Position numbers and translations under genes: made by a program. Shown here piece after piece: positions 1-7,567 of a stretch of DNA of 39,917 nucleotides (the stretch's first letter is position 1; the number at the start of each line of letters is the position of its first letter). Under the pieces are notes generated by a model. The model made no database searches. It was not told the origin of the DNA and worked only from the letters and a program-made list of their open reading frames with translations. The DNA is from Desulfocapsa sp. GTDB lineage: Bacteria > Desulfobacterota > Desulfobulbia > Desulfobulbales > Desulfocapsaceae. The DNA is taken from NCBI GenBank assembly GCA_013792135.1, contig VMSP01000183.1, forward strand, positions 1 through 39,917. The letters run 5' to 3'.

Positions 1-137
1 ACGGCGCTGATCATGCAGGCACATGCCCAGATTCCAACCAGGGCTGCCATGGTGATTCCGGTTCCCATTGCAAACTTAGAAGTTTCGTATCCGGTATCGA
101 CGTTTGTTTCTCTGGTGGTCAGTGTGTTTGTTCTCAT
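1..137 (-). CDS. Small membrane protein, N-terminal part only
   Basis: The reverse strand has an ATG at 137 preceded by a good ribosome binding site (GGAGAAC, 141-147). It stays open to the window edge, giving 45 visible residues starting MRTNTLTTRETN. The polar N-terminus is followed by a hydrophobic stretch (FAMGTGITMAALVGIWACAC) that looks like a transmembrane helix, so a short single-span membrane protein is likely. The rest lies outside the window. I have a weak impression that small proteins of this pattern are common in Desulfobacterota, but I cannot assign a function. The overlapping plus-strand frame at 13-204 has no comparable start signal. Confidence 0.6.
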   Translation of the reverse strand, partial: MRTNTLTTRETNVDTGYETSKFAMGTGITMAALVGIWACACMISA

Positions 138-280
138 GATGTTCTCCTTCATCTGGTTGATTTTCCCTCTTTTTTTTTATTCTTTACCTTCTTTAAAGCA
201 TTAATGATGCCAGTTTGTCATTATATGGCAAAATAGTGTTTTTATTTTTATTACATATTGATTTTATTGTAGAAATAGGT

Positions 281-299
281 AAAAAAAGCCTTCGGCTTT
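281..299 (-). terminator. Possible hairpin terminator reading leftward
   Basis: AAAGCC (285-290) pairs with GGCTTT (294-299) around a TTC loop. On the minus strand the stem is followed by a T tract (complement of the A run from 281). This is the form of a short intrinsic terminator for leftward transcription, but the stem has only six pairs and no gene ends just upstream of it in that direction. It may be a relic. Confidence 0.3.
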
Positions 300-487
300 C
301 TCATTATGAGCTTGCTACAGAAGTGAGGTGTGGCGCGAAGATAACGGCATAAGCGTGGTGTTGAGAATAAAGAGTGTGGCGCAGTTTCTACGTAAGTGTG
401 GTGAGCTTTTGTGGATAGGTGATGAAGTGTTGTGCGTAAGCTATTTGCACAATGAAGATGATTACGTTAAAAGGTACTATCGAAGTA

Positions 488-515
488 TTGAAACATATTT
501 TCGTCTGCTTATTAT
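488..515 (+). promoter_or_regulatory. Possible sigma-70 promoter for the radical SAM gene
   Basis: TTGAAA (488-493) and TATTAT (510-515) are separated by 16 bases. They lie about 65 bases before the preferred start codon at 581. The match is fair, but such matches arise by chance in AT-rich DNA. Confidence 0.3.
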
Positions 516-580
516 GATTGCAGGGTGAAGCTGATTCCCTGAATCACCATGCTGATTTTTCAAGATACCCTCAGGATATT

Positions 581-2644
581 ATGAGCAAGAAGAGTTTATT
601 TCCCACCGGTGGATCCCTGCTGATCTACCCGCCTTTTGCCGATCCCACCTGGCCCTATGTGAGTCTGCCTACCCTTAAGGCATATCTGGGCAGGCGGGGA
701 ATCCTGGTGACAGTCAGGGATTTGAATGTTGAGGCTTTTTCGGTCCTGACGGCTAAATCCACCATTGACGAGTGGCAACAACAGTTGTCGGCGCGGTTTC
801 AGGCCTTGAATAGTCAGGACAGTTTGATTCTTTCCGAGCAGATGGAATATCGGCGAGTGGCAGAGGCCCTCCCTCTGTTTCAGGATTTTGCTGCGCTCAT
901 GACGGTGATGCGGGATGAGCGCAGCTTTTATGATCGGGCCGCTTATTCTGCGGGACGTGATGGTATTGAAGATATCTTTCGGATCATGGAGGCGGTTTAT
1001 TTCCCTTTTCGCTTCAACTGCAATCGGGCAGATCACCTGGTGTCGCCTTGGGATTTTAACCTTCTGGACTCCTATATCACTAATCGTATAAGTCCACTTG
1101 ATCGTTTTTATCGCAGTCAGTTGGCCGAACTTGAACCTCCTGGTTTTGTCGGGATCTCACTGACCTTTGTCTCCCAGATCCCCGAGACTTTTTATCTCTG
1201 CCGTCTGCTCAGGAAGGCCTTCCCAAACTGTTTTCTGATGCTGGGTGGGGCCTGTGCGGATCTGATGGTCCGTCATGGTAGCCCAGAGGTGGTGGAGCAG
1301 ATTTTAGGCTACGTGGATGCCATAGGCATGCAGGAAGGGGAGAAGACCCTGGAGCAGCTTCTGTCCTTACTTGCTGAGGGCCTTCCTGATCAGAGACAAC
1401 TGCTTACTATCCCGAATCTGATCACCCGTGATAAAATCAGCGGCATCATTCATCGGGGTGCCTCCTCCGTTTTGGATCTTGCAGAGAGCGCAGCGCCTGA
1501 TTATTCCGATCTCGACTTGAAACTGTACCTGGCGCCCTCGCCCATGCTTCTCTACAGTCCGACCAGGGGTTGCTACTGGAATAAATGCTCTTTCTGCGGT
1601 TATGGCTTTAATCAATCTGCAGCTCATGCCTACAGGGAGATTCCGGTGCAACAGGCAGTGGCCGATTTGCGGGCTCTGCAGGAGCGATTTGGGGTTGCCA
1701 ACTTTTACTTCTCCTGTGATGTCCTCTCTCCTGATTACGCTTTCCGTCTGGCCCAAGAGATCCTCGATAGTGGGCTTGAGATTTACTGGTCAACGGATCT
1801 GCGCATTGAGGCGGCCTATACCTCTGAGCGCTGCCGTCTGCTCTACCGGGCGGGACTGAGGGCTGTGGCCTTCGGGGTTGAGAGCTGTTCGCAGGCGGTC
1901 CTGCGCCTCATGCATAAAGGGATAACTCCTGAGCGTGTTAGGTCAGTCAATCGTAGTTTCCATCAGGCCGGAATTTCCACTGCCTGGATGACCTTCCTCG
2001 GTCATCCAGGCGAGGGATTCAAGGAGGCCAAGACGACGTTGGACTTGTTATCGGCAGAAAGAAAGGTCGTAGATCAGTTTATCGTCGGCACTTTCGGCCT
2101 GACTCCGGGCTCCAGGATTGCCTGCCAGCCGGAAGAATTTGGTATTGATTCCATCTACTTTACGGCAGGCGACGTGTTCAGGCTCTTCCCGCTTTATACT
2201 GTTCCCACTGCCGGGACAACTATCAATGATCGTCAATCTGCCCAACTGGACGCGCAGATTGACGATCTCTCCTCCCGCTATCAGCTTGATCATTACCCCT
2301 GGGCCGGGGCCATTTCCACCCATCATTCTTTTTTGTATCTGCTTCGCTATGGACAAAGGGTTTTTGCCAAGGCATGGCCTTTGCCTGCAAAAAGAAAAAT
2401 GAAGGCTGGGTCCGGAAAGAAGATTCGTTCCCGTTTCCCATTGACCGAGCTGCGTCGACGGGAAGAGCAGTTTATGGGCCAATATTTGGAAGAAGCCCTT
2501 CAACTTGACCAGGATGCAGGCCAGGGACGGTCCAGAGTTGCGGGCGCCAAGGACGGTACAGGAGTGACGACGGGCCTGACACCTCTCTGTTTTGATCATT
2601 TTCAGGAAGCACTGGCCCGAAAGTGTGGTGGAAACAAGAGGTGA
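581..2644 (+). CDS. B12-binding-type radical SAM protein
   Basis: A 687-residue protein. The ATG at 581 is preferred over one at 518 because AGGA lies just upstream and the extra 21 residues look unlike the family. The N-terminal half resembles a cobalamin-binding domain (LPTLKAYLGRRGI near the start; LGGACADLMV and IGMQEGEKTLEQLL further on). The radical SAM core follows, with RGCYWNKCSFCGYG carrying a C-x4-C-x2-C cluster motif at Cys331, Cys336 and Cys339. This spacing is common in B12-type radical SAM enzymes, against the classic C-x3-C-x2-C. Later motifs such as WSTDLRIE and FGVESCSQAVL fit the family. The substrate cannot be read from sequence, and the neighbours do not form a biosynthetic cluster. 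Residues about 645-664 are encoded by a copy of the intragenic repeat (2513-2569), which extends a basic C-terminal tail. Confidence 0.88.
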   Translation: MSKKSLFPTGGSLLIYPPFADPTWPYVSLPTLKAYLGRRGILVTVRDLNVEAFSVLTAKSTIDEWQQQLSARFQALNSQDSLILSEQMEYRRVAEALPLFQDFAALMTVMRDERSFYDRAAYSAGRDGIEDIFRIMEAVYFPFRFNCNRADHLVSPWDFNLLDSYITNRISPLDRFYRSQLAELEPPGFVGISLTFVSQIPETFYLCRLLRKAFPNCFLMLGGACADLMVRHGSPEVVEQILGYVDAIGMQEGEKTLEQLLSLLAEGLPDQRQLLTIPNLITRDKISGIIHRGASSVLDLAESAAPDYSDLDLKLYLAPSPMLLYSPTRGCYWNKCSFCGYGFNQSAAHAYREIPVQQAVADLRALQERFGVANFYFSCDVLSPDYAFRLAQEILDSGLEIYWSTDLRIEAAYTSERCRLLYRAGLRAVAFGVESCSQAVLRLMHKGITPERVRSVNRSFHQAGISTAWMTFLGHPGEGFKEAKTTLDLLSAERKVVDQFIVGTFGLTPGSRIACQPEEFGIDSIYFTAGDVFRLFPLYTVPTAGTTINDRQSAQLDAQIDDLSSRYQLDHYPWAGAISTHHSFLYLLRYGQRVFAKAWPLPAKRKMKAGSGKKIRSRFPLTELRRREEQFMGQYLEEALQLDQDAGQGRSRVAGAKDGTGVTTGLTPLCFDHFQEALARKCGGNKR
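2513..2569 (+). repeat. Intragenic repeat copy A (in radical SAM gene)
   Basis: This is the reference orientation of the repeat family: GATGCAGGCCAGGGACGG, then TCCAGAGTTGCGGGCGCC, then AAGGACGGTACAGGAGTGAC. It is read in frame as DAGQGRSRVAGAKDGTGV near the C-terminus of the host protein. By hand alignment without gaps it matches copy B at 45 of 57 positions and copy H at 42 of 57. Confidence 0.85.
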
Positions 2645-2691
2645 TCTCGCGATTGAGACGGGCTGTGCGGTTCTTTTTTTATGGATTTACC

Positions 2692-2742
2692 TTATTCCCA
2701 TGCGCTGCATGGGAATAGAGCTCTGGATGCGTTGCATCCAGA
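2692..2742. repeat. Two adjacent, related perfect hairpins
   Basis: ATTCCCATGC (2694-2703) pairs with GCATGGGAAT (2707-2716) around GCT. Five bases later TCTGGATGC (2722-2730) pairs with GCATCCAGA (2734-2742) around GTT. Both share the core ATGCGYTGCAT with different outer stem bases. The pair lies between the radical SAM stop codon and mobB. It could be a REP-like paired element or a transcription attenuator, but no T tract follows directly. Confidence 0.7.
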
Positions 2743-2860
2743 TTACCTTTAACCCTTAACGAGTGTCTGTTCATAAATAGGGATTTTTGTTTGATATCAA
2801 GGAATGCGAAACAAATAAGAGCAGGTATCTTGATGATATTAATAGCATTATTTGTTGGGG

Positions 2861-3436
2861 ATGACTCAGGTAGCGGACCAAAAGACCATGTATGGCCAGG
2901 CACGAACTATCGACTTTCCTATGCTTCCTATTATTACCTTTATCGGCTGGCACAACAGTGGCAAGACAACCTTGGTGACCAAGGTCGTCACCCATCTGAA
3001 ACAGCGTGGCTATCGGGTGGCGGTGATCAAATCGACCAAGGACCGAGGGATCAGCTTTGGTGCACCGGGCACCGATACAGCCAGGCATCGTCAGGCCGGG
3101 GCTGATACGGTGCTTTTGGTGGCACCCGACCAGATGACCATGATCACAGAAAATAAGGGCAAGTCTCTGGAGGATCTGGCTCACGGTTTCTGCTCAGATG
3201 TCGATATTGTTATCGGTGAAGGATTTAAAGGGGCGGATGGGGTGCCCAAGATCGAGGTCAGAAGGGAGACAGATCAGCCTTTATTACGGGAGCAGGTGCA
3301 GGGAGTCATAGCTGTGGCCACTGACCTTCTTCTTCCTGGTGATCCAGGATGCGCTCTGTTCAGGCTTGATAAGGATTTTGAAATTGCTGATTTTATCGAG
3401 AAATATTTCCGTTTGGATGGTCATACCAGAGTCTGA
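2861..3436 (+). CDS. mobB: Molybdopterin-guanine dinucleotide biosynthesis protein MobB
   Basis: About 191 residues. The P-loop GWHNSGKTTL sits in the typical MobB opening (MLPIITFIGWHNSGKTT), followed by VTHLKQRGYRVAVIKS and later DIVIGEGFKGADGVPKIEV, a hallmark of the family. MobB is a GTP-binding accessory protein that aids conversion of molybdopterin to the guanine dinucleotide cofactor used by DMSO-reductase-family enzymes. The start is uncertain. The ATG at 2861 is used here, but TTG at 2852, ATG at 2888 and the ATG of MLPIITF are all possible, and none has a strong ribosome binding site. No other cofactor gene is adjacent. The next gene converges on it with a nine-base gap. Confidence 0.9.
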   Translation: MTQVADQKTMYGQARTIDFPMLPIITFIGWHNSGKTTLVTKVVTHLKQRGYRVAVIKSTKDRGISFGAPGTDTARHRQAGADTVLLVAPDQMTMITENKGKSLEDLAHGFCSDVDIVIGEGFKGADGVPKIEVRRETDQPLLREQVQGVIAVATDLLLPGDPGCALFRLDKDFEIADFIEKYFRLDGHTRV

Positions 3437-3445
3437 TGTGGGGTT

Positions 3446-4762
3446 TCATCTAAACCAGAAATTACAGACAAGTACCGAGGCGATGATACCGGCCGCATCG
3501 GCGCAGAGAGCAGCGGGCAGAGCATGTCGGGTCCGGCGGATACCCACGGCCCCGAAATAGACGGCCAGTACATAGAAGGTGGTCTCAGTTGAGCCCTGGA
3601 TGACTGAAACCAGATCAGCAAGAAAGCTGTTTGGTCCTTGATTGACAATCTCGCTCATGAGGCCAAAGGCGCCGCTTCCGGAAAGGGGGCGCATGAGGGC
3701 CATGGCCAGGGCCTCAGCCGGCATTCCCATCGCGGTTGTTACCGGTGACAGAATGGTGATCATGATATCCATGGCACCACTGGCCCGGAACATGCCGATG
3801 GCCACAAAGATGGCCACCATGAAGGGAATGATGCGCACTGCTGTGCTGAAGCCCTCTTTGGCGCCATCGGTCAGGGCCTCATAAACCTTGACCCCGCGCA
3901 GATAGCCAAAGATCAGCAGGCCCGAGATGAGCATCGGAATCAACCAGCTGGACAGGGCATTCAGGCTGGCAGCCGAAAAGGCAAAGGGTTCTGAGGACAT
4001 ACTGAGCTGATATCCGATACCGCCGAGAAAGGCGGCAATCATCAGCCAGATAAAGATCCGGCCTGCCGGCCCGGGAGGAACCAGTTCCGACATGGTCTCC
4101 GGCGCAACATTGGGATCTAAAAGCGGCGGCCCCGCTTTTGCCTGTTGCTCTCTATCTTTCGCCGGCCCGCGTTCTCTGGCTGCCAGGATCTTGGCCATGG
4201 TAATTGCCACCAGGGTGGAGCAGCAGGTGGCGATCAGAGAGGGGATGAAAATCGAGGCCGGATTTGTGGAGCCTGCCGCCGCCCGCACCGTTATGACTCC
4301 CAGCGGCAGGATGGTGACGCAGGAGGTGTTGATTGCCAGAAACAGACACATGGCATTGGTGGCCGTGCCTTTCTCCGGGGCGAGCTTTTCCAACTCCTGC
4401 ATGGCCTTGATGCCCATGGGTGTTGCTGCATTACCAAGCCCCAGGGCATTGGCCGCCATATTCATGATCATGGCACTCATGGCCGGATGATCGTGGGGAA
4501 CCTCCGGAAAGAGCCGCACCATCAGGGGCCGCACCCGCCGGGCAATGATCTGCATGAGACCGCCTGCCTCGGCCACCTTCATGATACCTAACCACAGGGC
4601 CATGGGCCCGATCAGACCAATAGCCAGAACCACCGCGTCCTTGGCCGACTCAAAGGAGGCCTTGGTTAGGGCGTCCATCTTTCCCGTATAGGCGGCGGTT
4701 ACCGTGGCCAGCACGACCATGGCCAGCCAGATGATATTGATTGCTGACGGTTTTTGTTTCAT
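3446..4762 (-). CDS. Nucleoside recognition (SpmA-SpmB fused) membrane protein
   Basis: A 438-residue polytopic membrane protein made of two gate domains. The N-terminal half is SpmA-like (LGNAATPMGIKAMQELEKL, FLAINTSCVTILPLGVITVR). The C-terminal half is SpmB-like (FSTAVRIIPFMVAIFVAIG, PLSGSGAFGLMSEIV, IQGSTETTFYVLAVYFGAVG). The split versions are named for spore maturation in Bacillus, but the fused form is found in many non-sporulating Gram-negative bacteria, where its substrate is unknown; transport of a nucleoside-like solute is an inference from the family name. A linker near residues 200-230 is rich in charged residues. The ATG at 4762 has GGAAG upstream. The gene follows the diguanylate cyclase on the same strand but is separated from it by an inverted repeat. 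Confidence 0.85.
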   Translation of the reverse strand: MKQKPSAINIIWLAMVVLATVTAAYTGKMDALTKASFESAKDAVVLAIGLIGPMALWLGIMKVAEAGGLMQIIARRVRPLMVRLFPEVPHDHPAMSAMIMNMAANALGLGNAATPMGIKAMQELEKLAPEKGTATNAMCLFLAINTSCVTILPLGVITVRAAAGSTNPASIFIPSLIATCCSTLVAITMAKILAARERGPAKDREQQAKAGPPLLDPNVAPETMSELVPPGPAGRIFIWLMIAAFLGGIGYQLSMSSEPFAFSAASLNALSSWLIPMLISGLLIFGYLRGVKVYEALTDGAKEGFSTAVRIIPFMVAIFVAIGMFRASGAMDIMITILSPVTTAMGMPAEALAMALMRPLSGSGAFGLMSEIVNQGPNSFLADLVSVIQGSTETTFYVLAVYFGAVGIRRTRHALPAALCADAAGIIASVLVCNFWFR

Positions 4763-4779
4763 TTCATTTCTAACTTCCA

Positions 4780-4812
4780 GCCTTTTTTGAATTCGTAAGA
4801 ATTCAAAAAGGC
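4780..4812. repeat. Inverted repeat between cyclase and SpmAB genes
   Basis: GCCTTTTTTGAATTC (4780-4794) and GAATTCAAAAAGGC (4799-4812) form a long stem around GTAA, with one unpaired T. It lies just after the cyclase gene and just before the start of the next leftward gene. The stem itself holds T and A runs, but no T tract follows. Transcription termination is plausible but not proven. Confidence 0.6.
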
Positions 4813-4858
4813 ATCATCTTGTCACCCACGCCCAGGCGGGGCCGGTATTTTTTACTAG

Positions 4859-5977
4859 TTATATACTGCATGGCTCTGAGGCTTCGCAATCTTCCGCGTC
4901 GCGGGAATGAGGATTTGTTACGATCTCATCATTGAATATGTGTGGTTGCGCGGTCTGATGCGAACCTCGCTGAGCGGTGCAGACTGTATTACGCCCGACC
5001 TTTTTGGCTTCATAAAGGGCGTTGTCTGCCAGTTTCAGGCATTCCATCTCGGTTTCTCCTTCATTTATCTCTACCACCCCTACAGAAATAGTCACCGATC
5101 GTTCGGCTAGCAGTGCGCTTTCATCAATCTGCTGACGAAGTTTCTCCGCCAGTTTGATACCGGCCGCAAGATTCGCATCCATGGCTATCACCACAAACTC
5201 ATCGCCGCCAATACGGTACAGGCTGTCGGTGATGCGAATCTTGTTATGAATGATATTGGTTACCTGGCACAGGATCTGATCACCTGTTGCATGACCGAAG
5301 GTGTCATTGATGGATTTGAGAAAGTCCAAGTCTACCACCAGTAAGGATACGGGCTGCCTGTTGCGCTGCCTGGCCACGAGAATTTCATTGATTTTTACAT
5401 CGAAGGCGCGACGATTATCGGCGCCGGTCAGGGGATCTTTCGTGGCCAGGAGCATAAGTCGCTGATGCTGCTTTCTGGTACGGTTCGCAAAGATATAGGC
5501 GGAAAACATGGACAGAAGCATGGTGACCAGAATGGTGGCAAGTTCTATCTTGGGTATATGAGGCAGCAGGACCGGCACCAGCGCTGCCATGGCTAGAAGG
5601 CCGACAATGACCGCCTCATGTGGCCGGAGAAGAAAGAAGGTTATCGCCATTACCGGGTATGCCCAGTAGAGCAGGGAGGGCCCCTTGAGGTGGACAACGG
5701 CAATCAGGCCGGCCATGCAGAAGACCGCCAGGAGGAAGGAGGCAAGACGGACCTTCCTTTTCTGCCAGACAAAGAGGCCAAGCGAAATTGTTGCCATGAC
5801 AAGAAAAGAGTCGATACCTGCAAGCAGCCACTCCTGGCCTAGCAGACGAATGACGGCAAATGGTGCAATGCTCAACGTCGCACAGGCGCAGATTGTCAGC
5901 AGGATGTATTCCTCTGAGTTGCGTCTTATGTATGAATCGTTTTTATCGACTGTGAGCATAGGTGAAGGGCAGATCAT
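4859..5977 (-). CDS. Membrane-anchored GGDEF diguanylate cyclase
   Basis: About 372 residues from the ATG at 5977; a TTG at 6010 would add 11. The N-terminal half has about five or six hydrophobic segments (for example ILLTICACATLSIAPFAVI and LLATILVTMLLSMFSAYIF-like stretches) forming a membrane sensor. The GGDEF domain follows, with DPLTGADNRRAF at its start and an intact active-site motif GGDEF at residues 257-261. Five residues upstream is RITD (248-251), the RxxD inhibitory site, so product feedback is likely. It should make cyclic di-GMP from GTP. An AGGAGG sits 15 bases before the ATG, which is longer spacing than usual. It works opposite to the HD-GYP protein encoded at 11349-12449. 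Confidence 0.9.
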   Translation of the reverse strand: MICPSPMLTVDKNDSYIRRNSEEYILLTICACATLSIAPFAVIRLLGQEWLLAGIDSFLVMATISLGLFVWQKRKVRLASFLLAVFCMAGLIAVVHLKGPSLLYWAYPVMAITFFLLRPHEAVIVGLLAMAALVPVLLPHIPKIELATILVTMLLSMFSAYIFANRTRKQHQRLMLLATKDPLTGADNRRAFDVKINEILVARQRNRQPVSLLVVDLDFLKSINDTFGHATGDQILCQVTNIIHNKIRITDSLYRIGGDEFVVIAMDANLAAGIKLAEKLRQQIDESALLAERSVTISVGVVEINEGETEMECLKLADNALYEAKKVGRNTVCTAQRGSHQTAQPHIFNDEIVTNPHSRDAEDCEASEPCSI

Positions 5978-6137
5978 TGTTTTTGCGTTTAGCCTCCTAG
6001 GTAAGGACAAATCACTGCTTACAGCACCTCTTGCAAAATTACAGAAAGTGCCATTGCTCTAGATAATACTTTGAAATGTTTAATCTTATCCCTTCCGGTT
6101 TCTTATGCTATTAATTTATGATATTACAATCAGGTAA

Positions 6138-7547
6138 TCAGATAACAAACGACTGCAACGATTCAGGAATCACCACATTTTGCAGACCCAGCTGGGTTCG
6201 TAGATCATTGGCCAGAGTATGCGATGCCTCCTCTTCGCCGTGGACAATGAAGGTATGTTCAGGCTTTTTGTCCATAACCTGCACAAAATTCATAAGCCCG
6301 TCATGGTCGGCATGACCGCTGAAGCCCGTCTCTACTTCAACATGGGCCCTCATCTGATATTCATCCCCATAAATACGGACGATCTCCTCTTTTTCGACAA
6401 TCTTGCGGCCAAGGGTATTTGGGGCCTGCCAGCCGGCAATAAGAATCGTGTTGCGGGGATTCTCGATACGGCTGCACAGATGATGGAGGATGCGGCCGCC
6501 TTCCATCATTCCGCTGGCGCTGATAATGACCATCGGCCCTTTCATCTCGTTCAGTGCCTTGGATTGCTCAACAGACTGGGTATACTTAAGTCGGCCAAAA
6601 CCAAACGGATTGTTGTCGTCATCACTCAGGAGAAATTCTCGGATCTCAGCATCATAGACCTCTGGATGGAGACGGAAGATATCAGTGGTCCGAGTGGCCA
6701 GGGGGCTGTCGACAAAGATGGGCAGGTCAGGGATGGCCCCGCTGCTGTGCAATTTATGCAGGGCATAGACCAGTTGTTGAGTCCTGCCCACGGCAAAGGC
6801 TGGAATCAGCAGGGTACCGCCTCGCTGGGCGGTTTCGTTGACGATGCGCTCCAGTTCCTTTTCCGATTCAAAATAAGGAGGGTGAGTTCGGTTACCATAG
6901 GTACTCTCCATGATGAGGATGTCAGCGCCGGCGGTGAGAGGAACAGGGTCGCGGATGATGGGAATACCCGGCCTGCCGATGTCACCGCTGAAGACCAGAC
7001 GCCGGGATTTTCCGGTATCCTGATCTTCAATATCGAGGATGACATGGGCGGAACCCAGCATATGGCCGGCGTCCATCAGGGTCAGCTGCACCCCTGGAAA
7101 AAGCTGATGGCTCCGGTTATAGCTCAACCCCACGAATTGCTCCATGGACCTGGCCACATCTTCCTTGGTATAGAGCGGCTCAAAGGGGTTCTGCCTGTTC
7201 TTTCGGCGCCGTTTATTGACAAATTCGACATCCTTCTCCTGAATGAAGGCACTGTCCATGAGCATGATGGCGCATAGATCACGGGTGGCGGAGGTGCAGA
7301 TAATATCACCTCTGAAACCGTTTTTGACCAGACAGGGAATGCGGCCAGAGTGATCGATATGGGCATGGGAGAGGATGAGCACGTCCACCTCCTTGCCCCG
7401 GCAGAAATCGCTGCGGTTGCGCTCAAAGGCTTCTTTGCGCTTTCCCTGAAACAGGCCGCAATCGAGCATGATGGTTTTGCCGTTGACTTCAATAAGATGC
7501 AGGGAGCCGGTAACAGTCCCAGCTGCTCCATGGAAAGTGATTTTCAT
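6138..7547 (-). CDS. Beta-CASP metallo-beta-lactamase (RNA-processing type)
   Basis: A 469-residue protein with the full set of family motifs. The metal site SHAHIDHSG is near residue 60. GHMLGSAHVI, FSGDIGRPG and ESTYGNRTHP follow, then the beta-CASP part (IPAFAVGRTQQLVYAL, DSPLA, SASGMMEGGRILHHL) and a C-terminal RMMBL segment (GFSGHADHDGL, FIVHGEE). Members are related to CPSF73-like ribonucleases and act on RNA; the exact role of this bacterial branch is not known to me. The ATG at 7547 has AGAGGA at good spacing. It follows the histidine kinase gene by 20 bases on the same strand and may be read through from it. Confidence 0.92.
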   Translation of the reverse strand: MKITFHGAAGTVTGSLHLIEVNGKTIMLDCGLFQGKRKEAFERNRSDFCRGKEVDVLILSHAHIDHSGRIPCLVKNGFRGDIICTSATRDLCAIMLMDSAFIQEKDVEFVNKRRRKNRQNPFEPLYTKEDVARSMEQFVGLSYNRSHQLFPGVQLTLMDAGHMLGSAHVILDIEDQDTGKSRRLVFSGDIGRPGIPIIRDPVPLTAGADILIMESTYGNRTHPPYFESEKELERIVNETAQRGGTLLIPAFAVGRTQQLVYALHKLHSSGAIPDLPIFVDSPLATRTTDIFRLHPEVYDAEIREFLLSDDDNNPFGFGRLKYTQSVEQSKALNEMKGPMVIISASGMMEGGRILHHLCSRIENPRNTILIAGWQAPNTLGRKIVEKEEIVRIYGDEYQMRAHVEVETGFSGHADHDGLMNFVQVMDKKPEHTFIVHGEEEASHTLANDLRTQLGLQNVVIPESLQSFVI

Positions 7548-7567
7548 TATTTCCTCTTGTTTCTTAG

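Larger units (their letters stand above)
138..580. other. Intergenic region without a supported gene
   Basis: About 440 bases lie between two divergent genes. The region holds an AT-rich stretch, a short hairpin at 285-299 and a possible promoter at 488-515. The nine-mer GTGTGGCGC occurs twice, at 328-336 and 374-382. A 66-codon plus-strand frame at 328-528 is open, but it has no convincing ribosome binding site and no recognisable similarity, so I do not call it a gene. Confidence 0.5.

Noticed and set aside
328-528. Open frame of 66 codons on the plus strand before the radical SAM gene
   Set aside because: No ribosome binding site, no recognisable motif, and GC-poor sequence unlike neighbouring genes; the likely promoter of the next gene overlaps its end.
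6219-7277. Plus-strand frame of 352 codons
   Set aside because: Antisense to the beta-CASP metallo-beta-lactamase gene, with no family similarity of its own.
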